Both the position numbers and the translations under genes were made by a program. From contig JAUZEU010000080.1 of assembly GCA_030838885.1 (NCBI GenBank), forward strand, positions 1 through 18,717: a DNA stretch of 18,717 nt, given 5' to 3'. The DNA comes from Bryobacterales bacterium (GTDB lineage Bacteria; Acidobacteriota; Terriglobia; Bryobacterales; Bryobacteraceae). Position 1 is the stretch's first letter. Each line of letters opens with the position of its first letter. Below are positions 6,956 through 15,067 of this stretch, one piece after another. The notes under the pieces were generated by a model that worked only from the letters and a program-made list of their open reading frames with translations, ran no database searches and was not told the DNA's origin.

Positions 6956-7943
6956 GAGCGCGCGCTGGGCTTTCGCGCTGATCTTCTCCGTTTCGGCCAT
7001 GATCATCTCCGGGCTGATCGCCGTACTTGCCGGCTCTCACCACCTGAACCTCACGCGCGCCCTGCACGGCGTCTCTCCGGATCATGAAATCCTGATGGAA
7101 TTGCGGCTCCCCCGAGCCTTACTCGCGCTCTGGACCGGCGGTGCACTCAGCCTCTCCGGTGTCCTCTTTCAGGCCCTGCTGCGGAACCCGCTTGCTACAC
7201 CAGACACTCTCGGCGTGTCCAGCGGCGCATCGCTGGGGGCTGTGCTGGCTATCTTCTTCGGATGGGGCGCCAGAGGCGGCATCTCCGGAGTCAGTGTCGC
7301 GGCCTGTGTGGGCGCCGCCGCGGTGCTGGTCCTCGTAGTCTCGGTCTCGTCAGACAGAGGCAAGGTCTCATCTATCGGACTTCTTCTTGCCGGGATAACC
7401 ATCAACGTCATCTGCGGGGCAGCCATCGTGTTCCTGGCGAATCTGGTTGGCTTCCTGAAATCCTTCGCAGTCACGCGGTGGCTGATGGGCGGGCTCGATC
7501 CGCCTGAATACTCCACACTGCTCTGGCTGACCATCCTCCTGACACCTGTTGTGCTCCTCGTCCTCTGGCATGGCCGCGAGTGGAATGTGCTCGCCGTGGG
7601 AGACACGTGGGCCGCTACCCGCGGTCTCTCCACCACCCGCCTGCTACTGCTCGGTTGCATCGCAGGCTCCATCCTCACCGGAGCCGTTACCGCGCTCACC
7701 GGACCGATCGGCTTTGTCGGCCTGATCATTCCGCACGCCCTGCGGATGTGGCTCGGTGCGGACCATCGCATTCTTGCGCCCTGCTCATTCCTTCTCGGGG
7801 CGGCCTTCGTCGCCATATGCGACGTCTTCGCACGAACCATTCTGGCCCCGGTCGAAATCCCCGTAGGCGTGATTACCGCACTGCTCGGCGGACCCTTCTT
7901 TATCTGGATGCTGCGAAGCCGTCGCGCGGGAATTCGCATATGA
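6945..7943 (+). CDS. btuC: Cobalamin ABC importer permease (BtuC, FecCD family)
   Basis: Inner-membrane permease of 332 residues with roughly ten hydrophobic segments, the usual architecture of BtuC/FecC/FecD. The signature 'RLPRALLALWTGGALSLSG' is near 54-72, followed by 'LLRNPLATPDTLGVSSGAS'. 'LTGPIGFVGLIIPHALRMWLG' near 250-270 is the conserved coupling region that contacts the ATPase. Corrinoid specificity is inferred from the operon. The ATG at 6945 lies inside the btuD end (11-bp overlap) and has no strong Shine-Dalgarno, so translation is probably coupled. The stop codon is part of the ATGA that starts cobU. Confidence 0.94.
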   Translation: MENKSARWAFALIFSVSAMIISGLIAVLAGSHHLNLTRALHGVSPDHEILMELRLPRALLALWTGGALSLSGVLFQALLRNPLATPDTLGVSSGASLGAVLAIFFGWGARGGISGVSVAACVGAAAVLVLVVSVSSDRGKVSSIGLLLAGITINVICGAAIVFLANLVGFLKSFAVTRWLMGGLDPPEYSTLLWLTILLTPVVLLVLWHGREWNVLAVGDTWAATRGLSTTRLLLLGCIAGSILTGAVTALTGPIGFVGLIIPHALRMWLGADHRILAPCSFLLGAAFVAICDVFARTILAPVEIPVGVITALLGGPFFIWMLRSRRAGIRI

Positions 7944-8443
7944 TCCTGATCGGTGGTGGAAGCCGCAGCGGCAAGAGCAGGGCCGCGCTACAGATGCTGC
8001 GCGCTGCCGGCCGGCGCCTCGGCTTTATCGCAACGGCGGAACCCTGGGATGATGAGATGTGCGAACGCATCACGCGCCACCGCGAAGAGCGCGGACCCGC
8101 CATCACCACCTGGGAAGAGCCTCTTGCCGTCGCCCGCCGCATTCAGGCCGAAGACGGAAATTACGATGCGATCCTGGTGGACTGCCTGACGCTCTGGCTG
8201 AGTAACATCATGCTGGCCGAAACCTTCGACGTGGAAGCGGAGTGCCGTGCGCTCGTGGAATCCGCTGCCGGTGCCAGCACCAAAGTCATCCTGGTGACCA
8301 ATGAAGTGGGCTGCGGTATCGTTCCCGAAAACGCACTCGCCAGGAAATTCCGCGACGCTGCAGGCTGGCTGAATCAAATGGCAGCCGAGCGCGCCACTGA
8401 AGTTCACTGGATGATCTTCGGAGTAGGGCTGCGGATCAAGTGA
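7940..8443 (+). CDS. cobU: Adenosylcobinamide kinase / adenosylcobinamide-phosphate guanylyltransferase (CobU)
   Basis: Bifunctional enzyme of 167 residues that phosphorylates adenosylcobinamide and transfers GMP to make adenosyl-GDP-cobinamide. The P-loop 'GGGSRSGKS' is at 5-13. His47 in 'RITRHREER' corresponds to the guanylylated histidine of the family. 'VDCLTLWLSN' and 'VTNEVGCGIVPENALARKFR' complete the pattern. The ATG at 7940 was chosen because it directly precedes the P-loop and overlaps the btuC stop as ATGA; the frame is open further upstream, but that part is a shadow of btuC. The next gene, cobS, uses its product. Confidence 0.96.
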   Translation: MILIGGGSRSGKSRAALQMLRAAGRRLGFIATAEPWDDEMCERITRHREERGPAITTWEEPLAVARRIQAEDGNYDAILVDCLTLWLSNIMLAETFDVEAECRALVESAAGASTKVILVTNEVGCGIVPENALARKFRDAAGWLNQMAAERATEVHWMIFGVGLRIK

Positions 8444-9165
8444 CAAAGCGCTTCCTGGCTGCGCTGCAGTTCCTGACCGTCTTGCCCATACGAGGCAGCA
8501 CGGCAACACCTGGCCAGGCCGCCATCTTCTTCGCGATCACCGGCGCGCTGCTGGGCACGTCCGCAGGCGCCGTATTCCTTGCGGCCAACCCCGGTATGGG
8601 CCGCTCCACAGCCGCGCTTCTGTCCATCGGGTGGCTGCTCTTTCTAACTGGATGCCTGCACGAAGACGGACTGGCCGATGTAGCCGATGCCGTCCGCGCA
8701 GGCCGGACGCGCGAGAAGGTCCTGGCGATTCTCAAGGACAGCCGGATCGGCACGTACGGCGCACTGGCATTGATCGTTTCGCTCCTCTTACGCTGGCAGG
8801 CACTGGCTCAATCCCCCGTGAACCCCGTTCTTGGTCTCGCCGCAACACTCGCCATTTCAAGATCGGCGATGGTCGTCCTCGCAGCCACCACACCATCCGT
8901 CAGCGATGGTCTGGGCCGAGCCTTCGCCGCAGAGATCTCCCAACCTGTGCTGTTGATAGTCGCGGCCCAGGCCCTGGCATTCTCGCTGCTTGCAGGGTGG
9001 GCGCACGCCATAGCGATGACGCTCGCCAGCGCCCTTACAATCCTGCTGGCGCGCACATGGTTCCTTCGCCGCCTCGGCGGTGTCAACGGAGACTGCCTGG
9101 GCGCAACCTGCCAGGCAGTCGAAACACTCAACCTGGTGATCCTCGCATGGCGACACTCTACTTAA
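8440..9165 (+). CDS. cobS: Adenosylcobinamide-GDP ribazoletransferase (cobalamin synthase, CobS)
   Basis: Integral membrane enzyme of 241 residues joining adenosyl-GDP-cobinamide with alpha-ribazole or its phosphate to give adenosylcobalamin (phosphate). The N-terminal 'ALQFLTVLPI', the acidic 'CLHEDGLADVADA' (72-84), 'LKDSRIGTYG' (98-107) and the C-terminal 'GGVNGDCLGATCQ' are all family landmarks; the acidic motif is thought to bind the metal and diphosphate. Several hydrophobic helices are visible. The GTG at 8440 overlaps the cobU stop (GTGA). The last 19 bp overlap cobC, and a perfect inverted repeat lies within the 3' coding end. Confidence 0.96.
   Translation: MTKRFLAALQFLTVLPIRGSTATPGQAAIFFAITGALLGTSAGAVFLAANPGMGRSTAALLSIGWLLFLTGCLHEDGLADVADAVRAGRTREKVLAILKDSRIGTYGALALIVSLLLRWQALAQSPVNPVLGLAATLAISRSAMVVLAATTPSVSDGLGRAFAAEISQPVLLIVAAQALAFSLLAGWAHAIAMTLASALTILLARTWFLRRLGGVNGDCLGATCQAVETLNLVILAWRHST
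9091..9120 (+). repeat. Perfect 10-bp inverted repeat at the 3' end of cobS
   Basis: The arms GACTGCCTGG and CCAGGCAGTC are exact reverse complements separated by a 10-nt loop, and they end 26 nt before the cobC start codon. No T-tract follows, so it is not an intrinsic terminator. It may be an mRNA hairpin affecting coupling or stability. The arms also encode conserved CobS residues, so coincidence is possible. Confidence 0.5.
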
Positions 9166-9665
9166 TTCGCCACGGTGAACCGGAATTTCGAGGAGTATTC
9201 CTTGGCCAGATGGATTCCCCTCTCTCCGCTGCGGGCCACGCCCAGGCAAAGGCCGCGCTGCAAAGCTTAGAGGTAACTCTCACCTACACCAGCCCCCTGC
9301 CACGTGCCAGACAAACCGCCGAATACTTAACAAGTCGGCAAATAATCGAAATCCAGGACCTTCGCGAACTGGACTACGGCGAATGGACCGGAAAGACCTG
9401 GACCGAAATAGAAACAAACTGGTCCGATCTGGCCAGCCAAAAATCGGCCGACTGGCTCAACATCACCCCACCAGGCGGTGAAACGTGGAACGAACTTCTG
9501 CAGCGCGTCGGCGCAGTCTGGACCATCATCCACAGCGGCCCCGAACCCTGCGCCGTAGTCGCGCACCAGGCCGTCAACGCCGCGCTTGCCAGTCTCCTGA
9601 CCCAAACAGACCCGCTGCACTTCGCGCAGCAATACGGAGAGGTCCTACGCATTGAGTACGCTTGA
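9147..9665 (+). CDS. cobC: Histidine phosphatase, probable alpha-ribazole-5'-phosphate phosphatase (CobC)
   Basis: Phosphoglycerate-mutase-like phosphatase of 172 residues. The catalytic 'LIRHGEP' places the phosphorylated His at 9. Arg54 in 'PRARQTA', Glu74 in 'RELDYGEWTG' and the second His140 in 'VVAH' complete the active site. In cobalamin synthesis CobC removes the phosphate from alpha-ribazole phosphate or from adenosylcobalamin phosphate; the substrate is inferred from its place between cobS and cobT. The ATG at 9147 follows the same overlap style as its neighbours (19 bp into cobS). The frame stays open further upstream, but that stretch is a shadow of cobS. It overlaps cobT by 14 bp. 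Confidence 0.92.
   Translation: MATLYLIRHGEPEFRGVFLGQMDSPLSAAGHAQAKAALQSLEVTLTYTSPLPRARQTAEYLTSRQIIEIQDLRELDYGEWTGKTWTEIETNWSDLASQKSADWLNITPPGGETWNELLQRVGAVWTIIHSGPEPCAVVAHQAVNAALASLLTQTDPLHFAQQYGEVLRIEYA
9636..9642 (+). promoter_or_regulatory. Ribosome binding site of cobT
   Basis: GGAGAGG lies 9 nt before the TTG at 9652, within the cobC coding end. It supports the unusual TTG start of cobT. Confidence 0.55.
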
Positions 9666-10719
9666 ACAAACGCTCGCGACCATCCCCCGCACGCCACCTC
9701 AAGGCATAGCCGACGCCGTGCGCGAACGCTGGGATTCACTCACCAAACCCCGCGGCAGTCTGGGCCGCCTGGAAGAAAGCATCGTCCGCCTCGCAGAAAT
9801 TCAGAACACCACAAAACCCACCACCGAACGCCGCGCCATGTACGTCTTCTGCGGCGAACACGGCATAACGGAAGAGGGCGTCAGCCTCTACCCTTCCGTG
9901 GTTACCCGCGAAATGGTGAAGAATTTCGTCCGGGGCGGCGCTGCCATCAACGTGCTCTGCCGCCACCACGCCATTCAGACCTTCGTGGTGGATGCGGGAG
10001 TCTCCGGGCCGAAGTTCGAAGGCACGCTGGACCGCCGCATTGCCGAAGGCACCAGGAACTTCCTTCACGGTCCAGCCATGTCGCGCGGACAGGCGCTGGC
10101 TGCCATTGAGAGCGGTATCGAACTCGCAGGGGAGGCCGCCGAGCGCTTCGATATTACCGGAGTCGGAGAGATGGGCATTGGTAATTCCACCTCCGCCAGC
10201 GCGATACTGTGCGTCTTTACGGGTGCGACGCCCGACGAAGCAACAGGCCGCGGCGCGGGTCTCGACGACGCAGGCCTCGCGCACAAATGCAACGTCCTCA
10301 CCGCCGCCCTTGCGAAGCACGCCTGCGACGCCGCCGATCCTCTTGCCGTTGTGTCGGCCTTCGCCGGATTCGAGATTGCCATGATGGCCGGCTTCATCCT
10401 GGGCGCGGCGGCCCACAAACTCCCGGTAGTCATCGACGGCTTCATCAGCGGCGCGGCATTCCTGATCGCACGCGCCTTCTACCCTGCCATAGCGGCCCAT
10501 GTCTTCTTCGGGCACCGCTCCGCCGAACACGGCCATGCGCGCCTGCTCGAAACAGGCCACGCCCCGCTGCTCGACCTCGGAATGCGCCTCGGCGAAGGTA
10601 CCGGCGCAGCGCTCGCAATTGGCCTGCTGACTTCGGCTGTGAGCCTCTATCGCGAAATGGCCACGTTTGCCGAAGCTGCAGTTTCAGACACAAACCAGAA
10701 AGAGAGCACAAGTAAATGA
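9652..10719 (+). CDS. cobT: Nicotinate-nucleotide--dimethylbenzimidazole phosphoribosyltransferase (CobT)
   Basis: Cytoplasmic enzyme of 355 residues that activates the lower ligand base by exchange with nicotinate mononucleotide, forming alpha-ribazole phosphate. Family motifs are 'LTKPRGSLGRLE' (30-41), 'GEHGITEEGVS' (68-78), 'GEMGIGNSTSAS' (172-183), 'GAGLDDAGLAHK' (201-212) and 'LGMRLGEGTGAA' (309-320). The last contains Glu315, equivalent to the catalytic base of the Salmonella enzyme. The TTG start is supported by GGAGAGG. The stop overlaps the next start as ATGA. No bluB or bza gene is in the window, so the source of the base is not visible here. Confidence 0.96.
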   Translation: MSTLEQTLATIPRTPPQGIADAVRERWDSLTKPRGSLGRLEESIVRLAEIQNTTKPTTERRAMYVFCGEHGITEEGVSLYPSVVTREMVKNFVRGGAAINVLCRHHAIQTFVVDAGVSGPKFEGTLDRRIAEGTRNFLHGPAMSRGQALAAIESGIELAGEAAERFDITGVGEMGIGNSTSASAILCVFTGATPDEATGRGAGLDDAGLAHKCNVLTAALAKHACDAADPLAVVSAFAGFEIAMMAGFILGAAAHKLPVVIDGFISGAAFLIARAFYPAIAAHVFFGHRSAEHGHARLLETGHAPLLDLGMRLGEGTGAALAIGLLTSAVSLYREMATFAEAAVSDTNQKESTSK

Positions 10720-11291
10720 GCATCGCGACCAAACGAGGAGACGGCGGTCAGACCGGTCTGCCAGGCGGCGTCAGAGTTTCAAAAAGCGACGCGCGCGTGG
10801 AGTGCTACGGCACCATCGACGAACTCATCTCCCAAATGGGCTTCGCCCGTTCCATCACCAAAAACGAAGAAGTTCACGATCTCGTCAAAGACATCCAGCG
10901 AGAACTGTTTAGAGTCGGCTCCGCTATCGGCACCGCCCCTGGCTCGCGCAAGCCCGCCCCGGAAATCACCCTCGAAATGGTGGATGCGCTGGAAGCGCAC
11001 GTCCATCGGATCGAAGCATTGCCCGGCATTCTCGGCGACTGGTCGCTCCCCGGCGAAGTGCCTGATTCCGCCGCGATGGATGTGGCGCGAACGGTATGCC
11101 GTCGCGTCGAACGACTCGCCGTCCGCCTGTTCGAAGAGGGCGTCTTAACCAACCCGAATATCCTCTCGTACCTCAACCGCCTCTCGGACCTGCTTTGGCT
11201 CTTCGGACGCCAACTCGAACTCGAGGCCGGCGTTAATGCGGCCCTCCGCCCCGCAGACAAACCAGGCAACCGCTGGTCACGTGCCTGGTGA
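10716..11291 (+). CDS. pduO: Corrinoid adenosyltransferase, PduO type (ATP:cob(I)alamin adenosyltransferase)
   Basis: A 191-residue PduO/MMAB-type enzyme that transfers the 5'-deoxyadenosyl group of ATP to the cobalt of a cob(I) corrinoid. The N-terminal ATP-binding 'TKRGDGGQT' (5-13), 'CRRVER' (128-133) and 'NRLSDLL' (154-160) are the diagnostic motifs; the fold is a trimeric five-helix bundle. It is not the unrelated CobA/CobO P-loop type. It serves both de novo intermediates and imported corrinoids from BtuFCD. ATG 10716 overlaps the cobT stop by 4 bp, and the stop overlaps the cbiA GTG by 4 bp. Confidence 0.94.
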   Translation: MSIATKRGDGGQTGLPGGVRVSKSDARVECYGTIDELISQMGFARSITKNEEVHDLVKDIQRELFRVGSAIGTAPGSRKPAPEITLEMVDALEAHVHRIEALPGILGDWSLPGEVPDSAAMDVARTVCRRVERLAVRLFEEGVLTNPNILSYLNRLSDLLWLFGRQLELEAGVNAALRPADKPGNRWSRAW

Positions 11292-12661
11292 TTCCGCGTC
11301 TCGTTATAGCCGGAACCAACAGCGGCGCTGGCAAGACCACGGTGACAGTCGGGCTCTGTGGCGCGCTCCGTCGCCTCGGCCTGAAAGTCTCCCTCTTCAA
11401 ATGCGGACCCGACTATCTCGATCCCACGTACCACCACCGCGCCTCCGGCCTTCGCAGCCAGAACCTCGATGGCTGGATGATGGGCCGCGACGCAGTTCTC
11501 AGCACCTTCACCAACGCGTCACGCGCTTCCGACATCGCGCTGATCGAAGGAGTGATGGGCCTCTTCGATGGCGTGGGTTCAGACTCCGATACGGGCTCAA
11601 CCGCCGAGATCGCCAAATGGCTGGGTGCTCCGGTCCTGCTGGTGGTGGATGCTGCCGGCATGAGCCGCAGCATCGCCGCCATGGCCTTGGGCTTTGCAAC
11701 CTTCGACCCTGCCCTCAACGTCGCCGGTGTGATCTGCAATCGGGTCGGCAGCCGCGGTCATCTGGAAATCTTGCAGCAAGCCTCTGCTCAGGTGCCGGTC
11801 GTTGGTGGCCTTCCCCGCGATGAATCAAGCTCCTTCCCGGAACGCCACCTCGGCTTGCGCACCGCCAGCGAAGGCGCACTCCCCACCGCCCTCTTCGATA
11901 CCTGGTCCGATCACGTCGCCGGCTGGTGCGATGTCGACAGGATACGCCGGATCGCCAACTCAGCTGCGCCAATCGAACACTCGACGCAATCCAGCGACAT
12001 CCGGCACCCAACCCGCTGCCGCATCGGCATCGCCGTCGATGACGCGTTCCACTTCTACTACGACGAGAATCTCCGTCTTCTCCAACAGTTCGGCGCCGAA
12101 TTAATTGAGTTCTCTCCGATTCACGACGATCACCTGCCCCGGGTAGACGGGCTCTATATCGGCGGAGGCTATCCCGAAGTCCACGCCCAGGCACTTACCG
12201 GCAACGAATCAATGCGCCGTGATATCCATGCGTTCTGCTCGTCGGGCAAACCGGTGTACGCAGAGTGTGGCGGTCTGATGTACCTCTGTACTGCAATCGG
12301 CCAACTCGACGGCACACACCTCCCAATGGTGAACTGGTTTGGCGCCGACGCCATCATGAGCGATCGCCTGCAGGCCCTGGGGTACGTGGAAGCGATCACC
12401 AGCACCACTACTTTCATGGGGTCTGCGGGAAAAAAGTTCCGGGGACACCAATTCCGCTACTCCACGCACGAATGGCATACCTCGCCTGAAACCACCTATT
12501 CGTTCAGCAATCGGCGCAGCGGCAGCCGTTCTGATGAAGGCTATTCCTGCGGCAATGTCATTGGTTCCTATATACATGCCCATTGGGCTTCGAACCCGAG
12601 CCTCCCACAGTCGTTCGTTGAGTCTTGTGCGCTGGCTGTCCCGACGCCCAAACAGTACTGA
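11288..12661 (+). CDS. cbiA: Cobyrinic acid a,c-diamide synthase (CbiA/CobB)
   Basis: Glutamine amidotransferase of 457 residues converting the a and c carboxylates of cobyrinic acid (or hydrogenobyrinic acid) to amides. The N-terminal P-loop 'GTNSGAGKTT' (9-18), 'KCGPDYLDP' (38-46) and 'EGVMGLFDG' (87-95) are typical. In the glutaminase domain 'IGGGYPE' (291-297), nucleophile Cys327 in 'YAECGGLMYL' and His430 in 'GSYIHAH' are intact. Length fits CbiA of the anaerobic pathway; the sequence alone does not settle which corrinoid is used. The absence of a nearby cobN-type chelatase is weak support for cobyrinic acid. The GTG start forms a GTGA overlap. The insert around 222-243, rich in Ser, Thr and Gln, is a variable interdomain linker. 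Confidence 0.95.
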   Translation: MIPRLVIAGTNSGAGKTTVTVGLCGALRRLGLKVSLFKCGPDYLDPTYHHRASGLRSQNLDGWMMGRDAVLSTFTNASRASDIALIEGVMGLFDGVGSDSDTGSTAEIAKWLGAPVLLVVDAAGMSRSIAAMALGFATFDPALNVAGVICNRVGSRGHLEILQQASAQVPVVGGLPRDESSSFPERHLGLRTASEGALPTALFDTWSDHVAGWCDVDRIRRIANSAAPIEHSTQSSDIRHPTRCRIGIAVDDAFHFYYDENLRLLQQFGAELIEFSPIHDDHLPRVDGLYIGGGYPEVHAQALTGNESMRRDIHAFCSSGKPVYAECGGLMYLCTAIGQLDGTHLPMVNWFGADAIMSDRLQALGYVEAITSTTTFMGSAGKKFRGHQFRYSTHEWHTSPETTYSFSNRRSGSRSDEGYSCGNVIGSYIHAHWASNPSLPQSFVESCALAVPTPKQY

Positions 12662-12669
12662 ATAATGCA

Positions 12670-15066
12670 ATGGCGGTGCATCTGCCCTTGATGGTACGAA
12701 TGATCCCTCTCGCGGCCAGGCGGACCAAAACGCATGATTGGAAAGCAGTTCTGCGTCTCTGGCGGAGCAGGCTGAACCGGCGGCGTGGATTCATCATCGC
12801 ATCCGTTGCGACTCCCGCAATCCTGGCCGCAATCGTGATCGGCGGCCTCTACCACCACTACTCCCGATGGACAGATGAGCAACTGCGCGGAGGTGCGTTC
12901 CAGCATTCTGTAGACATCTACGCGTCACCTCTTGTGCTCAGTGAGGGCGACGGGTTCACTGCCCCTGAACTTGCCACCGTCCTTCGGCAGGCGGGCCTAG
13001 CGGAATCCGGCACCGGCCACCCCGGCACTTTTCGGATGAACTCCGGATCTGCCGAAGTGTTTGCCGCAGACGGTTCGCACACCGTTCCGGTCAGAGTAAC
13101 GATGGCGGACAATAAGCGCATTACCCGGCTCGACGTAAATGGCCGCAACACGAAGACATGGACTGCGGGTTATCCGTTAATGGCCAGTCTCACCTCCAGC
13201 CGTGAGGTCTCCGGACGCGACAAATCCGACCGCGAACGGCGTCACATGATTACCTTCAGGGAGATTCCGCCCGTGCTGGTTCACGCGGTGGTTTCCGCTG
13301 AGGATAAGCACTTCTTCCAGCATGGTGGCCTCGATCTGCCCCGTGTGGCAAAGGCGGCCTGGGTAGACTTCCGCGAAGGGCGCAAAGAACAGGGCGCATC
13401 AACGCTGACCATGCAACTGGTCCGTGGCCTCTGGCTTCAGCCGGAGAAGCAATGGAAGCGTAAAGTCGCTGAAGCCATGATGACCATTCATCTGGAACGG
13501 AAATGGACGAAGGAAGAGATATTCCAGACATACTCGAACCAGGTCTTTCTTGGCCGCCAGGCGGCCTACAGCATTCACGGCTTCGCTGAGGGTGCGCGGG
13601 TGTTTCTCGGCAAGCCGCTCCGCGACCTGTCGATCTCTGACGCTGCCCTGCTGGCCGGCATGGTGCAGAGGCCCAGCTTCTTCAATCCATACCGTCATCC
13701 CGACCGGGCCAAAGACAGACGCGACCTTGTACTGTCACTCATGCGCGACAACCACTACATCACCGTTGCGCAGTACAGCGAAGCGGTGGACCAGCCTCTC
13801 CATCTCGGGAGCGCTGCAGAGAGGGACGATTCGTTCGGCGAGCCTTATTTTCTGGACCTGCTGAATGACGAGATCCAGGAAATGGATCAGCCCGAGGGAG
13901 CGGCGAAGAAAGTATATACGACCATCGACCTGAACCTGCAGCGCGCAGCGGGTGAAGCGATCGCGGCCGGGATGGCAGATGTAGATAAGCTGCTGGGGAA
14001 GCGTTATGGCAAGATGGCCGGCAGAGCAGAGGCGGCCCTGATCGCACTCGATCCGCATACCGGTGAGATTAAGGCATTGGTGGGAGGCCGCGACTACGCG
14101 AAGAGTCAGTTGAACCGCATCGTATCGAAGCGCCCGCCCGGCTCGGTATTCAAACCCTTCGTATACGCGGCGGCTTTGAACACCGGGGTCAACGGGGCAC
14201 AGACGGTTTTTACTCCCGCCAGTATGGTGGATGACTCGCAAACAACTTTCTGGTTCGGTGGTAAGTCCTATCAGCCCTCCAACTTTCATCAGGAGAGTCT
14301 TGGCGAACTGACCCTGCGCCGCGCGCTCGCGAAATCCGATAATGTTGCCGCTGTGAAGGTGGCAGAGGAAGTAGGCTTCGGTTCCGTGGTCGCGATGGCG
14401 CGCCGGGCGGGCCTGAATAAAGACATCATGGCGACCCCTTCCGTGGCTCTGGGTTCTTACGACGTGACGCCGTTAGAAATGGCCGGCGCGTGGACCACCT
14501 TCGCGAACGGAGGTATGTGGGTGAAGCCTCAGATGGTGAATCAGATTCGAAACGGTGACGGCGCTACCATTCATACACAGCAGCGCGAAACCAGCCAGGC
14601 GCTGGATCCGCGCGTCGCCTATCTCATGGTGAGTATGTTACAGGAAGTGATGCGCTCCGGCACCGCCGCCGGTGTTCGGTCGCGCGGCTTCCTGCTGCCT
14701 GCCGCAGGTAAGACGGGCACGTCGCATGACGGATGGTTTGCCGGCTTCACGTCGCAGTTGCTGTGTCTGGTTTGGGTTGGCTTTGATGATTACCGGGAAC
14801 TGAATCTGGAGGGTGCGAAATCCGCCCTGCCCATCTGGACGGAGTTCATGAAGAAGGCGTCTCGCTTTGGCGCGTATCGGAACGCAGTGGAGTTTCCGAA
14901 GCCGAACGGTATCAGCTCGATGCGTGTGTGCGATGACAGCGGAATGATGGCCGATGATTTGTGTCTGGATACTCACAACGAGGTGTTCGTCACAGGTACA
15001 GAGCCCAAAGAGCCATGCGACTTTCACGCGCCAAGAACGGTGTTGGTGCCTGTGATCAATCCGTAG
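12670..15066 (+). CDS. Class A penicillin-binding protein (bifunctional transglycosylase/transpeptidase, PBP1-like)
   Basis: Peptidoglycan polymerase and cross-linking enzyme of 798 residues, anchored in the inner membrane with its bulk in the periplasm. A basic N-terminus precedes one membrane helix (about 29-48). The GT51 domain carries catalytic Glu211 in 'SAEDKHFF' and 'QGASTLTMQL'. The transpeptidase has nucleophile Ser492 in 'GSVFKPF', 'KSDN' (Ser556) and 'KTGTS' (Lys681). The layout, with a domain between the helix and GT51, recalls PBP1b. The start is uncertain: TTG 12625 (overlapping cbiA), ATG 12670 and ATG 12691 are all in frame and none has a strong Shine-Dalgarno; I chose the first ATG after the cbiA stop. 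It may be co-transcribed with the cobalamin genes although functionally unrelated. Its stop is 1 bp from the convergent membrane-protein gene. Confidence 0.94.
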   Translation: MAVHLPLMVRMIPLAARRTKTHDWKAVLRLWRSRLNRRRGFIIASVATPAILAAIVIGGLYHHYSRWTDEQLRGGAFQHSVDIYASPLVLSEGDGFTAPELATVLRQAGLAESGTGHPGTFRMNSGSAEVFAADGSHTVPVRVTMADNKRITRLDVNGRNTKTWTAGYPLMASLTSSREVSGRDKSDRERRHMITFREIPPVLVHAVVSAEDKHFFQHGGLDLPRVAKAAWVDFREGRKEQGASTLTMQLVRGLWLQPEKQWKRKVAEAMMTIHLERKWTKEEIFQTYSNQVFLGRQAAYSIHGFAEGARVFLGKPLRDLSISDAALLAGMVQRPSFFNPYRHPDRAKDRRDLVLSLMRDNHYITVAQYSEAVDQPLHLGSAAERDDSFGEPYFLDLLNDEIQEMDQPEGAAKKVYTTIDLNLQRAAGEAIAAGMADVDKLLGKRYGKMAGRAEAALIALDPHTGEIKALVGGRDYAKSQLNRIVSKRPPGSVFKPFVYAAALNTGVNGAQTVFTPASMVDDSQTTFWFGGKSYQPSNFHQESLGELTLRRALAKSDNVAAVKVAEEVGFGSVVAMARRAGLNKDIMATPSVALGSYDVTPLEMAGAWTTFANGGMWVKPQMVNQIRNGDGATIHTQQRETSQALDPRVAYLMVSMLQEVMRSGTAAGVRSRGFLLPAAGKTGTSHDGWFAGFTSQLLCLVWVGFDDYRELNLEGAKSALPIWTEFMKKASRFGAYRNAVEFPKPNGISSMRVCDDSGMMADDLCLDTHNEVFVTGTEPKEPCDFHAPRTVLVPVINP

Positions 15067-15067
15067 A

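Noticed and set aside
7580..7939. Upstream extension of the cobU frame inside btuC
   Set aside because: CobU begins directly before its P-loop at 7940; the upstream part is a shadow of btuC.
8631..9146. Upstream extension of the cobC frame inside cobS
   Set aside because: Residues are Arg/Pro-rich and unlike any phosphatase; the histidine phosphatase domain begins precisely at ATG 9147.
9736..10560. A 274-codon minus-strand open frame opposite cobT
   Set aside because: Shadow of cobT with no recognisable domain.
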